21,076 bases of DNA, taken from contig JBOGFJ010000233.1 in assembly GCA_050743385.1 (NCBI GenBank), forward strand, positions 1 through 21,076, in the 5' to 3' direction. A program made the position numbers and the translations under genes. How positions within the stretch are numbered: the first letter of the stretch is position 1; every line of letters begins with the position of its first letter. The stretch is from JACDBD01 sp050743385 (GTDB lineage Bacteria; Actinomycetota; Acidimicrobiia; IMCC26256; JACDBD01). The notes below the pieces were generated by a model. It had not been told where the DNA came from, made no database searches, and saw only the letters and a list, made by a program, of their open reading frames with translations. This document shows, one piece after another, positions 14,874-21,076 of the stretch.

Positions 14874-16321
14874 TGCGACGGGCGCTGGCGGCTCTGGCCG
14901 CCCTCACCCTGGTGGCGACGGCGTGTACCGACGACGACGAGCAGGCCCGCCCGCCCGCCGACAAGGGCGCGGGAGCTCCGCTCCCGTCGACGCCTCGGGA
15001 CGTCGGGCCCGCCGGTGCGGGCGACCCGTACTTCCCGACGCTGGGGAACTCCGGTTACGACGTCGAGCACTACACGCTCGATCTCGACTACGACCCCGGC
15101 ACCGACGTCCTCGGCGGCACGGCCACCATCGAGGCGGAAGCCATGGACGCGTTGGAGCTGTTCCATCTCGACCTGGTCGGGATGGAGGTCGCGTCGGTGA
15201 CCGTGGACGGTACCGAGGCCGACTACGAACGCGACGACGCCGAGTTGGTCGTCACCCCTGCGGAGCCCCTCGGCGCGGGCGAGCCCTTCACGACCGTCGT
15301 CACGTACTCGGGTGTCCCCGACGCCGCCATCGCCGATTCTCTCGGCATCGAGGTCGGTTGGGTCACGACCGAAGACGGTGCCTACGTGCTGAGCGAGCCC
15401 GACGGCGCCCGCACCTGGTACCCGGTCAACGACCACCCCTCCGACAAGGCGGCCTACACCTTCGAGCTCACCGTGCCCGACCCCTACGTCGCTGCCGCCA
15501 ACGGGGTCCTCACCGAGCGGACGCCTGCGAACGGCCAGACCACGTTCGTGTGGGACGCACCCGAGCCGATGGCGAGCTATCTCGCCGAGGTGGCCGTCGG
15601 CGAGTTCGTGATCGAGGACGACGGCACCGCGGGCGACGTCGCCATCCGCAACGTCTACGCCGCCGACCTGGCCGAAGAGGCAGCCCGGGCGACCGAGAGC
15701 ACGGCGGAGATGGTGGAGTTCTTCTCCGAGAAGTGGGGGCCGTACCCCTTCGACGCCTACGGCGTGCTCGTCGTCGACGTCCCGCTCGGGGTCGCCCTCG
15801 AGACCCAGACCCTGTCGCTGTTCGGCCCCGACACCGTCGGGAACGAGATCATCCTCGCCCACGAGCTCGCGCACCAGTGGTTCGGCGACGCGGTGAGCCT
15901 GGCGCGCTGGCGCGACATCTGGCTCAACGAGGGCTTCGCCACCTACGCGGAGTGGATGTGGGCCGAGCACGCCGACGGGATTCCGATCGCGAGATCGGCC
16001 GAGCAGATCTACGAGGCGCAGTCGCCGGGCGGGCAGTCGCGTCCGATCCTCGATCCCGGACCCGACGGGCTCTTCGCCGCGCCCGTGTACGAGCGGGGCG
16101 GGCTCACCCTCTACGCCCTCCGGCTGGAGGTCGGCGACGCCGTGTTCGACGAGATCCTCGGCACGTACTTCGAGCGCTTCAACGGCGAGTCGGTGACCAC
16201 CGACGACTTCGTCGCCGTCGCCGAGGAGGTCAGCGGCGAGGACCTCGATGCCCTGTTCGCCGCCTGGCTCCTCCAGACGGACCTCCCGCCGTTCCCGAAG
16301 GCGCCGCCGCCGGCGAGCTAG
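14873..16321 (+). CDS. M1-family zinc metallopeptidase, probable lipoprotein
   Basis: The 482-residue protein starts with a lipoprotein-type signal (basic MRR, hydrophobic run, LVATAC with the acceptor C18), followed by a low-complexity linker. It then shows the M1 N-terminal beta domain (YDVEHYTLDLDYDP). The zinc site is H330-E331-x-x-H334 (HELAHQWFGD) plus E353 (WLNEGFATYAEW). LGVALETQTLSLF (305-317) takes the place of the GxMEN exopeptidase loop, with E310 as the amino-terminus-binding Glu. Y in APVYERGG is the likely catalytic Tyr. It should trim peptides outside the membrane. The length is short for M1 because the C-terminal helical domain is absent. The start at ATG 14873 is supported by the signal peptide. 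Confidence 0.9.
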   Translation: MRRALAALAALTLVATACTDDDEQARPPADKGAGAPLPSTPRDVGPAGAGDPYFPTLGNSGYDVEHYTLDLDYDPGTDVLGGTATIEAEAMDALELFHLDLVGMEVASVTVDGTEADYERDDAELVVTPAEPLGAGEPFTTVVTYSGVPDAAIADSLGIEVGWVTTEDGAYVLSEPDGARTWYPVNDHPSDKAAYTFELTVPDPYVAAANGVLTERTPANGQTTFVWDAPEPMASYLAEVAVGEFVIEDDGTAGDVAIRNVYAADLAEEAARATESTAEMVEFFSEKWGPYPFDAYGVLVVDVPLGVALETQTLSLFGPDTVGNEIILAHELAHQWFGDAVSLARWRDIWLNEGFATYAEWMWAEHADGIPIARSAEQIYEAQSPGGQSRPILDPGPDGLFAAPVYERGGLTLYALRLEVGDAVFDEILGTYFERFNGESVTTDDFVAVAEEVSGEDLDALFAAWLLQTDLPPFPKAPPPAS

Positions 16322-16336
16322 AGGTAGACCTTCCCC

Positions 16337-17290
16337 ATGAAGACGGGGCCGCTGTTCCTCCGGGGGAAGCGGCTGATCGACCGCCTCTCCGCGCAGCGGG
16401 CGCCGCGCGAGCTCACCGCTCGGCACACCGTCGCCCGCGAGGGCGAGCCCGAGCGCATCGTCGCCCGCCTCCGGGCGCAGGGTGCCGACGCCCTCACCAT
16501 CGAGCGGAACGCCGCCGGCCGGCTGGAGCGAGACCGTCGCTTCGTGATCCCGTGGCTGAACCGAACCCGAAGGCTGTCGTCGAGCACGATCGTCGAGATC
16601 GGGTGCGGACCGGGCGCTTCCACCGTCGCGCTCGCGGAGCAGGGGGCGACGGTGCTCGGCATCGACGTCGATGCCGATCGAATCGAGATTGCGCGGCTGC
16701 GGTGTGCGGCCCACGGTCTCGACGCCGAGTTCGCCGTCGCCAACGCGGCAGACCTGGCGACGTCCGTCGACGACGACACGAGCTGGATCGTCTTCTGGGC
16801 GTCGTTGGAGCACATGACGATCAGCGAGCGGTTGTCGGCGCTGGCGTCGGCTTGGAGGGTGCTCGAGCCGGGAGGCCTGCTCACCATCGTGGAGACTCCG
16901 AATCGCCTCTGGCTCGACGACTCCCACACGTCGCACTTGCCCTACTTCAACTGGCTCCCGGACGACCTTGCCTTCCGCTATTCCCGCTTCAGCCCGCGCG
17001 CCGGCTTTCGCGACGTGTACGAGGAGGAGAGCGACGAGACCATGCTGCACTTCCTGCGTCGGGGTCGGGGTGCGAGCTTCCATGAGTTCGACCTCGCGAT
17101 CGGGCCCGCATCCGACCTCGACGTGGTGAGCTGTCTGCAACTGGATCGCCGCCGCCGGAACCCGCTGCGTGCAGTCGGGTGGCGGGTGTCCCAACCCGGT
17201 CGTTTCGAGGCGCTGATCGCGGGAGCGGCGCCGAGTGTGCCGCGCGCGTTCTTCCAGCCGTTCCTGTACCTCACGATCCGGAAGCCTTGA
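16337..17290 (+). CDS. Class I SAM-dependent methyltransferase, substrate unknown
   Basis: The 317-residue protein has motif I, VEIGCGPGAS (86-95), and an acidic end of strand 2 (GID, D110), typical of class I methyltransferases. NAADLA and FWASLEHM follow as motifs for adenine contact and the post-motif strand. WRVLEPGGLLTIVETPNRLW is the usual motif III region. The N-terminal 80 residues and the C-terminal 120 residues are not recognisable and may recognise the substrate. The start at ATG 16337 has AGAGGT about ten bases upstream. It lies 15 bases after the peptidase gene and runs tail-to-tail with the SDR gene with seven bases between stops. Nothing in the context fixes its function. Confidence 0.8.
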   Translation: MKTGPLFLRGKRLIDRLSAQRAPRELTARHTVAREGEPERIVARLRAQGADALTIERNAAGRLERDRRFVIPWLNRTRRLSSSTIVEIGCGPGASTVALAEQGATVLGIDVDADRIEIARLRCAAHGLDAEFAVANAADLATSVDDDTSWIVFWASLEHMTISERLSALASAWRVLEPGGLLTIVETPNRLWLDDSHTSHLPYFNWLPDDLAFRYSRFSPRAGFRDVYEEESDETMLHFLRRGRGASFHEFDLAIGPASDLDVVSCLQLDRRRRNPLRAVGWRVSQPGRFEALIAGAAPSVPRAFFQPFLYLTIRKP

Positions 17291-17297
17291 CCGGACG

Positions 17298-18077
17298 CTA
17301 GCTGCGCGGGTTCTTGGCCGCGTCGAGGTAGGCGGGGCGCTCGCCGCCGCCGTGCACGACGATGCTCTCGCCGCTGACGTAACGCGCCAGCGGGGACGCG
17401 AGGAACAGGCACACGTCGGCGATGTCGGCGGGTTCGGCCATGCGACCGAGGGGCACGGTGGCGCCGACGGCGGCGATGCCCTCCTCGTCGCCGTAGAAGA
17501 GGTGCGACTGCTCGGTGCGGACGAGGCCGGCGGTGACCGTGTTCACCCGCACTTTCGGCGCCCACTCGACCGCCAGCGTCTGGGTGAGGTTGATCACGCC
17601 CGCCTTGGCGGCGCCGTAGGCGGCGGTGCCGGGGGATGGCCGGACCCCGCTGACGCTGGCGATGTTGACGATCGCGCCACCCTCGGGCTGCTCCTGCATG
17701 ACCGTGTTCGCCTGCTGCGCGAACACGAGCGGCGCGACGAGGTTCAGGGTAATGACCGCGGCCGAGAACTTGGGCGACGCGGTGGCGGAGTCGGCGGGAG
17801 GGGAGCCGCCGGCGTTGTTGACGAGCACGTCGAGGTGTCCGAACCGCTCAGTCGTGAACTCGACCACCCGCGCGATCTGGTCGGCGTCGCGCACGTCTGC
17901 TTCCACGAACGCCGCGGTGCGCCCACCCGCGCTCGGGAGCTCGTCGGGCTCGTGTCGACAGCAGATCACGACGTCGGCGCCGGTCTCGAGGAAGCGGATC
18001 GCGATGCCGCGCCCGATCCCGCGGCAGCCGCCCGTCACGATCACGACCTCGCCCGACATGTCCAGTGGATCGCTCAC
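17298..18077 (-). CDS. SDR-family oxidoreductase of the steroid ring C/D cluster (Rv3549c-like)
   Basis: The 259-residue short-chain dehydrogenase has TGGCRGIG (15-22), NNAG (87-90), and catalytic S141, Y154 and K158. NNAGGSP, QANTVMQ, GGAIVNIASVSGVRPSPGTAAYGAAKAG and LFYGDEEGIA match, from memory, M. tuberculosis Rv3549c, which also sits divergently beside echA20. Its step in steroid degradation is not firmly known; a hydroxyacyl-CoA dehydrogenase role after ring opening is a reasonable inference. The start is GTG at 18077. No ribosome site precedes it, but TAAGTT (18089-18084) lies six bases upstream, suggesting a leaderless transcript. Confidence 0.88.
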   Translation of the reverse strand: MSDPLDMSGEVVIVTGGCRGIGRGIAIRFLETGADVVICCRHEPDELPSAGGRTAAFVEADVRDADQIARVVEFTTERFGHLDVLVNNAGGSPPADSATASPKFSAAVITLNLVAPLVFAQQANTVMQEQPEGGAIVNIASVSGVRPSPGTAAYGAAKAGVINLTQTLAVEWAPKVRVNTVTAGLVRTEQSHLFYGDEEGIAAVGATVPLGRMAEPADIADVCLFLASPLARYVSGESIVVHGGGERPAYLDAAKNPRS

Positions 18078-18083
18078 CGGAGT

Positions 18084-18115
18084 AACTTACCAACGCGATC
18101 TGACGAACCGTCAGA
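18084..18115. promoter_or_regulatory. Divergent operator/promoter between the SDR gene and echA20
   Basis: TCTGACGAACCGTCAGA at 18099-18115 is a perfect inverted repeat with seven-base arms and a three-base spacer. On the minus strand a -10-like TAAGTT follows at 18089-18084. The dyad lies where one dimeric repressor, probably TetR-type, could control both the SDR gene and the echA20-ipdABC operon. It does not resemble the KstR2 site (AnCAAGnnCTTGnT) known for the mycobacterial cluster, nor the AGAAC/GTTCT site at 6330. Confidence 0.7.
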
Positions 18116-18126
18116 AACACCCACGC

Positions 18127-18132
18127 AGGAAG
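18127..18132 (+). promoter_or_regulatory. Ribosome-binding site deciding the echA20 start
   Basis: AGGAAG lies eight bases before TTG at 18141. The in-frame GTG at 18132 overlaps this sequence and would have no usable spacing, so TTG is preferred. Confidence 0.65.
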
Positions 18133-18140
18133 TGATCCGG

Positions 18141-18899
18141 TTGCCCATCACGCACACCGTCGCCGACGGCATCGCCGAAGTCGTCATGGACAACCCGCCG
18201 GTCAACGCCCTGACCGTCGCGGGCTGGTTCGAGCTCGCGGCCACCGTGCGCGGACTGGGCGACGATCCGGCGGTGCGCGTGGTCGTCCTGCGCGCCGAGG
18301 GCAAGGGCTTCAACGCCGGAGTCGACATCAAGGAGATGCAGGCGACCGACGGGTTCGAGGCCCTGGTGGGCGCGAACCGGGGCTGCTTCGCCGCATTCGC
18401 GGCGGTGTACGAGTGCGCGGCGCCGGTGATCGCAGCCGTGCACGGCTACTGCCTCGGCGGGGGTATCGGCCTCGCCGGCAACGCCGACATCGTCGTGGCG
18501 TCGTCGGACGCGACCTTCGGGCTGCCCGAGGTCGACCGGGGCGCGCTCGGCGCCGCCACCCATCTCGCCCGGCTCGTCCCGCAGCACCGGATGCGGGCGA
18601 TGGTGTACACGAGCGCGGTCGCGACCGCGGCGGAGCTGCACGAGTACGGCTCGGTTCTGCGGGTCGTCGAGAGTGGCGAGTTGCGTGACACCGCATACGA
18701 GATTGCCCGGGAGATCGCCGAGAAGAGCCCGACCGTGATCCGGGCGGCGAAGGAATCGCTCAACGGCATCGATCCGGTCGACGTGAAGCGCAGCTACCGC
18801 TACGAGCAGGGGTTCACGTTCGAGCTCAACCTCTCGGGTGTGGCCGACGAGGCGCGTGACGCGTTCGTGGAGAAGCGCGACGCCGAGTTCGAGAAGTAG
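18141..18899 (+). CDS. echA20: Enoyl-CoA hydratase/crotonase-fold ring D hydrolase EchA20
   Basis: The 252-residue crotonase-fold protein has the two oxyanion-hole segments GFNAGVDIKEM (56-66) and CLGGGIGLAGNAD (104-116). It also has FGLPEVDRGALGAATHLARLVPQH (126-149) and the C-terminal RYEQGFTFELNLSGVADE. These match, from memory, M. tuberculosis EchA20 (Rv3550). EchA20 hydrolyses the last five-membered ring (ring D) of HIEC-CoA to give COCHEA-CoA. The start is TTG at 18141, from the ribosome site and from alignment to the family N-terminus (PITHTV). ipdA begins on the base after this stop codon, so the genes are translated as one operon. Confidence 0.93.
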   Translation: MPITHTVADGIAEVVMDNPPVNALTVAGWFELAATVRGLGDDPAVRVVVLRAEGKGFNAGVDIKEMQATDGFEALVGANRGCFAAFAAVYECAAPVIAAVHGYCLGGGIGLAGNADIVVASSDATFGLPEVDRGALGAATHLARLVPQHRMRAMVYTSAVATAAELHEYGSVLRVVESGELRDTAYEIAREIAEKSPTVIRAAKESLNGIDPVDVKRSYRYEQGFTFELNLSGVADEARDAFVEKRDAEFEK

Positions 18900-19751
18900 A
18901 TGGCCGACAAGCGTGTCACCGAGGACGACATCGTCGCCGAGCTCGCGAGCGGGACGACGATCGGGATCGGCGGATGGGGCTCGCGCCGCAAGCCGATGAG
19001 CGTCGTACGGGCCATCGCACGGTCTGATCTCGCCGACCTCACGATCGTCTCGTGCGGCGGCCCCGACGTCGGGTTGTTGTGCGCCACCGGCAAGGTCGCT
19101 CGGGTCGTGTTCGCGTTCGTGTCGCTCGACTCGATCCCGCTCGAGCCCCACTTCCGCGCCGCCGTCGAGTCGCGATCGATCGAGACCGTGCAACACGACG
19201 AGGGCACGATCTACCTCGGGCTGCTGGCGGCGGCGTGGCGGGTGCCGTTCCTGCCGACGCGGGTGGGGCTCGGCTCCGATCTGTTCCGCGCCAATCCCGA
19301 GATGCGCACGATCCGGTCCCCGTACGACGACGGGGAGGAGCTCGTGGCCGCTCCTGCGATCGAGCTCGACGCCGCCATCGTGCACCTCAACCGCGGTGAC
19401 GAACGGGGAAACGGGCAGTTCCTTGGCGTCGACCCCTACATGGACGACCTGATGCTGCGGGCGGCGAAGAAGCGCTTCGTGTCGGCGGAGAAGATCGTCG
19501 CGACCGAGGAGTTCCTCGCCGAGGGCCCGATCGAGAGCCTGCGAGTGCCGCGGCATCTCACCGACGGGATCGTGGAGGCGCGCCACGGCGCCCACTTCAC
19601 CTCGTGCGCGCCCGACTACGAACGGGACGAGGCGTTCCAGCGTGAGTATGCCGCCAGCGCCAAGTCACCCGAGGCCTGGGACGCGTTCCGTACGAAGTAC
19701 GTCGACCTTCCGACACACGCCGACTATCTCGCCCAGGTCGGTCTGGCATGA
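18900..19751 (+). CDS. ipdA: COCHEA-CoA hydrolase subunit IpdA (CoA-transferase fold)
   Basis: The 283-residue protein has the class I CoA-transferase fold of the alpha type. Hallmarks of IpdA, as recalled from Rv3551, are GWGSRRKPM (25-33), CGGPDVGLLC (52-61), FVSLDS, the HDEG turn with E101, HLNRGDERGN, GVDPYMDDL and GAHFTSCAPDY. IpdAB hydrolyses the six-membered ring (ring C) of COCHEA-CoA rather than moving CoA. A Glu of IpdA is essential in the characterised enzyme, and E101 is the likely equivalent, by my alignment from memory. ATG at 18900 directly follows the echA20 stop. ipdB overlaps its end by ATGA. Confidence 0.93.
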   Translation: MADKRVTEDDIVAELASGTTIGIGGWGSRRKPMSVVRAIARSDLADLTIVSCGGPDVGLLCATGKVARVVFAFVSLDSIPLEPHFRAAVESRSIETVQHDEGTIYLGLLAAAWRVPFLPTRVGLGSDLFRANPEMRTIRSPYDDGEELVAAPAIELDAAIVHLNRGDERGNGQFLGVDPYMDDLMLRAAKKRFVSAEKIVATEEFLAEGPIESLRVPRHLTDGIVEARHGAHFTSCAPDYERDEAFQREYAASAKSPEAWDAFRTKYVDLPTHADYLAQVGLA

Positions 19752-20509
19752 GCGACGTGACGCGAGCGGAGGTGTGTGCGGTCGCGTGCGCGGAGGCGTT
19801 CCGCGGCGATGGCGAGATCGTCGCCAACCCGATCGGCACGATCCCGATCATCGGCGGACGCCTCGCCCGGGCGACGTTCGAGCCCGACCTGGTGCTGACC
19901 GACGCCGAGGCATTGTTCGTCGCCAACGACCTCCCCCTCGGCGTCGGCGACGCGCCCAAGGTGATCGAGGGCTGGAACCCGTTCCGCATGATGCTGGAGG
20001 TCACGTGGTCGGGGCGCCGGCACGTGATGATGGGCGCGACCCAGGTCGACCGGTACGGGAACCAGAACATCGCCTCGATCGGGCCCCTCGACGCCCCCAA
20101 GGTGCAGCTCCTCGGCTTCCGGGGTGCCCCGGGCAACACCATCAACGACGCCACGAGCTACTGGGTGCCCAACCACTCACCCAAGGTGTTCGTCGAGCAC
20201 GTCGACGTCGTCACCGGTATCGGCTACGACCGCGCCGCCGACCTCGGGCCGAGGGCCGCCCGCTTCCATCGCCTCCCGCGGGTGGTGAGCAACCTGGGCG
20301 TGTTCGACTTCGAGACCCCCGACCACGTGATGCGGCTGCGCTCCGTGCACCCGGGCGTCACCGTCGACGACGTCGCCGCCGCCACTGGCTTCGCGCTCGT
20401 CGTGCCCGCCGACGGCCCCGAGTCGCGCCTCCCGACGGCCGAAGACCTCGCCCTCATCAGGGACGTTCTCGACCCCGAGGGCCTGCGCGAGCGCGAGGTG
20501 CCGTCGTGA
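19748..20509 (+). CDS. ipdB: COCHEA-CoA hydrolase subunit IpdB
   Basis: The 253-residue protein is the partner subunit with a CoA-transferase beta fold. Recognisable blocks, as recalled from Rv3552, are TRAEVCAVACAEAFR, IEGWNPFRMM, GRRHVMMGATQVDRYGNQN, GAPGNTINDATSYWV, HVDVVTGIGYD, RVVSNLGVFDF and HPGVTVDDV. The classical CoA-transferase catalytic Glu motif is not evident, in line with its hydrolase role. It forms a heterodimer-type complex with IpdA to cleave steroid ring C. ATG at 19748 overlaps the ipdA stop by four bases. Its own TGA overlaps the GTG of ipdC (GTGA), so the three genes are translationally chained. Confidence 0.93.
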   Translation: MSDVTRAEVCAVACAEAFRGDGEIVANPIGTIPIIGGRLARATFEPDLVLTDAEALFVANDLPLGVGDAPKVIEGWNPFRMMLEVTWSGRRHVMMGATQVDRYGNQNIASIGPLDAPKVQLLGFRGAPGNTINDATSYWVPNHSPKVFVEHVDVVTGIGYDRAADLGPRAARFHRLPRVVSNLGVFDFETPDHVMRLRSVHPGVTVDDVAAATGFALVVPADGPESRLPTAEDLALIRDVLDPEGLREREVPS

Positions 20510-21076
20510 GGGCGGTGCTCCGGACGCGCGCGTGCGAGCTGTTCGGAGTCGAGTACCCGATCGTGCAGACGGGCATGGGGTGGGTCGCGGGGGCGCGCCT
20601 GACGTCGGCGACGAGTGCCGCCGGCGGGCTCGGCATCCTCGCCTCGGCGACCATGACCTTCGACGAGCTCAAGAAGGCCGTCCACGAGGTCAAGGACCGC
20701 ACGGACAAGCCCTTCGGCGTGAACCTGCGGGCCGACCAGGCCGACATCGCCGACCGTATCCAGTTGATCGTCGAAGAGGGCGTGCGCGTCGCCAGCTTCG
20801 CCCAGGCGCCGGGCAAGGAGCTGATCACGCGCTTGAAGGACGCAGGGGTCGTCACGATGCCGACCGTCGGCGCCCGGCGCCACGCCGAGAAGGTGGCCGA
20901 GTGGGGTGTCGACGCGCTCATCGCCCAGGGCGGCGAAGGCGGGGGCCATACCGGCACGGTGCCCACGTCGCTGCTCCTTCCCGAGGTCGTCGACGCCGTC
21001 GACGTCCCGGTGCTGGGTGCCGGCGGGTTCCACGACGGGCGCGGCCTCGTGGCCGCGCTCGCATGGGGCGCGGCCG
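20506..21076 (+). CDS. ipdC: Flavin-dependent reductase IpdC, 3' end beyond window
   Basis: Reading from GTG at 20506, about 190 residues are visible with no stop before the window ends. The family is about 355 residues long, so a little over half is present. The protein is a nitronate-monooxygenase-type TIM barrel: YPIVQTGMGWVAGARL at the N-terminus, then AAGGLGILASATMTFDEL. Further in come TKPFGVNLRAD, then AQGGEGGGHTG, an FMN-phosphate-binding signature, then PVLGAGGFHDGRGLVAAL. In mycobacteria IpdC (Rv3553) is required for ring C/D degradation and acts as a flavin-dependent reductase on a 5-hydroxy indane-type intermediate. The GTGA overlap with ipdB supports the start. Confidence 0.88.
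   Translation, partial: MRAVLRTRACELFGVEYPIVQTGMGWVAGARLTSATSAAGGLGILASATMTFDELKKAVHEVKDRTDKPFGVNLRADQADIADRIQLIVEEGVRVASFAQAPGKELITRLKDAGVVTMPTVGARRHAEKVAEWGVDALIAQGGEGGGHTGTVPTSLLLPEVVDAVDVPVLGAGGFHDGRGLVAALAWGAA

Noticed and set aside
14420..17194. A 924-codon open frame on the minus strand opposite the peptidase and methyltransferase genes
   Set aside because: The composition is a typical antisense shadow, and both plus-strand genes carry clear catalytic motifs.
18061..18140. A KstR2-type site (AnCAAGnnCTTGnT) upstream of echA20
   Set aside because: No such sequence is present; only the TCTGACG dyad is found.
1..21076. Search for CRISPR arrays, tRNA or rRNA genes, transposases, phage or defence genes
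   Set aside because: None seen; the only direct repeat noticed is the two-copy element at 6157-6291.

Overview
The window is a very GC-rich, densely packed chromosomal segment, apparently from an actinobacterium. GC is strongly favoured at third codon positions, GTG and TTG starts are common, and many genes overlap by four bases (ATGA or GTGA). The gene content also fits an actinobacterium: a mycothiol-dependent formaldehyde dehydrogenase (MscR), a DUF664/DinB protein of the mycothiol-transferase type, two F420-type luciferase-like oxidoreductases, and steroid ring C/D catabolism genes laid out as in Mycobacterium. A non-mycobacterial, possibly Acidimicrobiia-like, lineage is my inference. 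No tRNA, rRNA, CRISPR array, insertion sequence or phage gene was seen.

Left part (1-6148) is mixed housekeeping and accessory genes. It holds an aminoglycoside-phosphotransferase-like gene broken by a one-base frameshift, a stand-alone LigD-type polymerase domain, a DinB/DUF664 protein, an HSL-family esterase, a PaaI-type thioesterase, a secreted trypsin-like protease with a strong terminator hairpin, a shikimate-kinase-like protein and a bacterioferritin-like protein. A 71-bp-period tandem repeat with a hairpin core lies upstream of the ferritin gene.

Middle part (6319-12459). A promoter overlapped by a KstR-like operator drives aldehyde dehydrogenase - LLM oxidoreductase - LLM oxidoreductase. 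Convergent to these is a membrane acyl-CoA desaturase with a perfect 22-bp palindrome inside its promoter and no standard start codon for its full N-terminus. Upstream of it on the same strand are mscR and a metallo-beta-lactamase-fold hydrolase, a pair matching Rv2259-Rv2260 of M. tuberculosis.

Right part (12520-21076) is the main biology: degradation of steroid rings C and D. fadE30-like and ipdF genes overlap in one block. Next comes a stretch with the decayed remains of two MaoC/FAS1-type hotdog dehydratases, an M1-family lipoprotein peptidase and a methyltransferase. The second block is an Rv3549c-like SDR divergent from echA20-ipdA-ipdB-ipdC, with a 17-bp palindromic operator between them; ipdC is cut by the window end. 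Together these genes should take HIP-CoA (the indanedione propionate left after rings A and B are removed) through ring D hydrolysis (EchA20) and ring C hydrolysis (IpdAB). The pathway is known, so I see no wholly new system. The less described parts are the regulatory palindromes, the degraded dehydratase pair and the repeat element.
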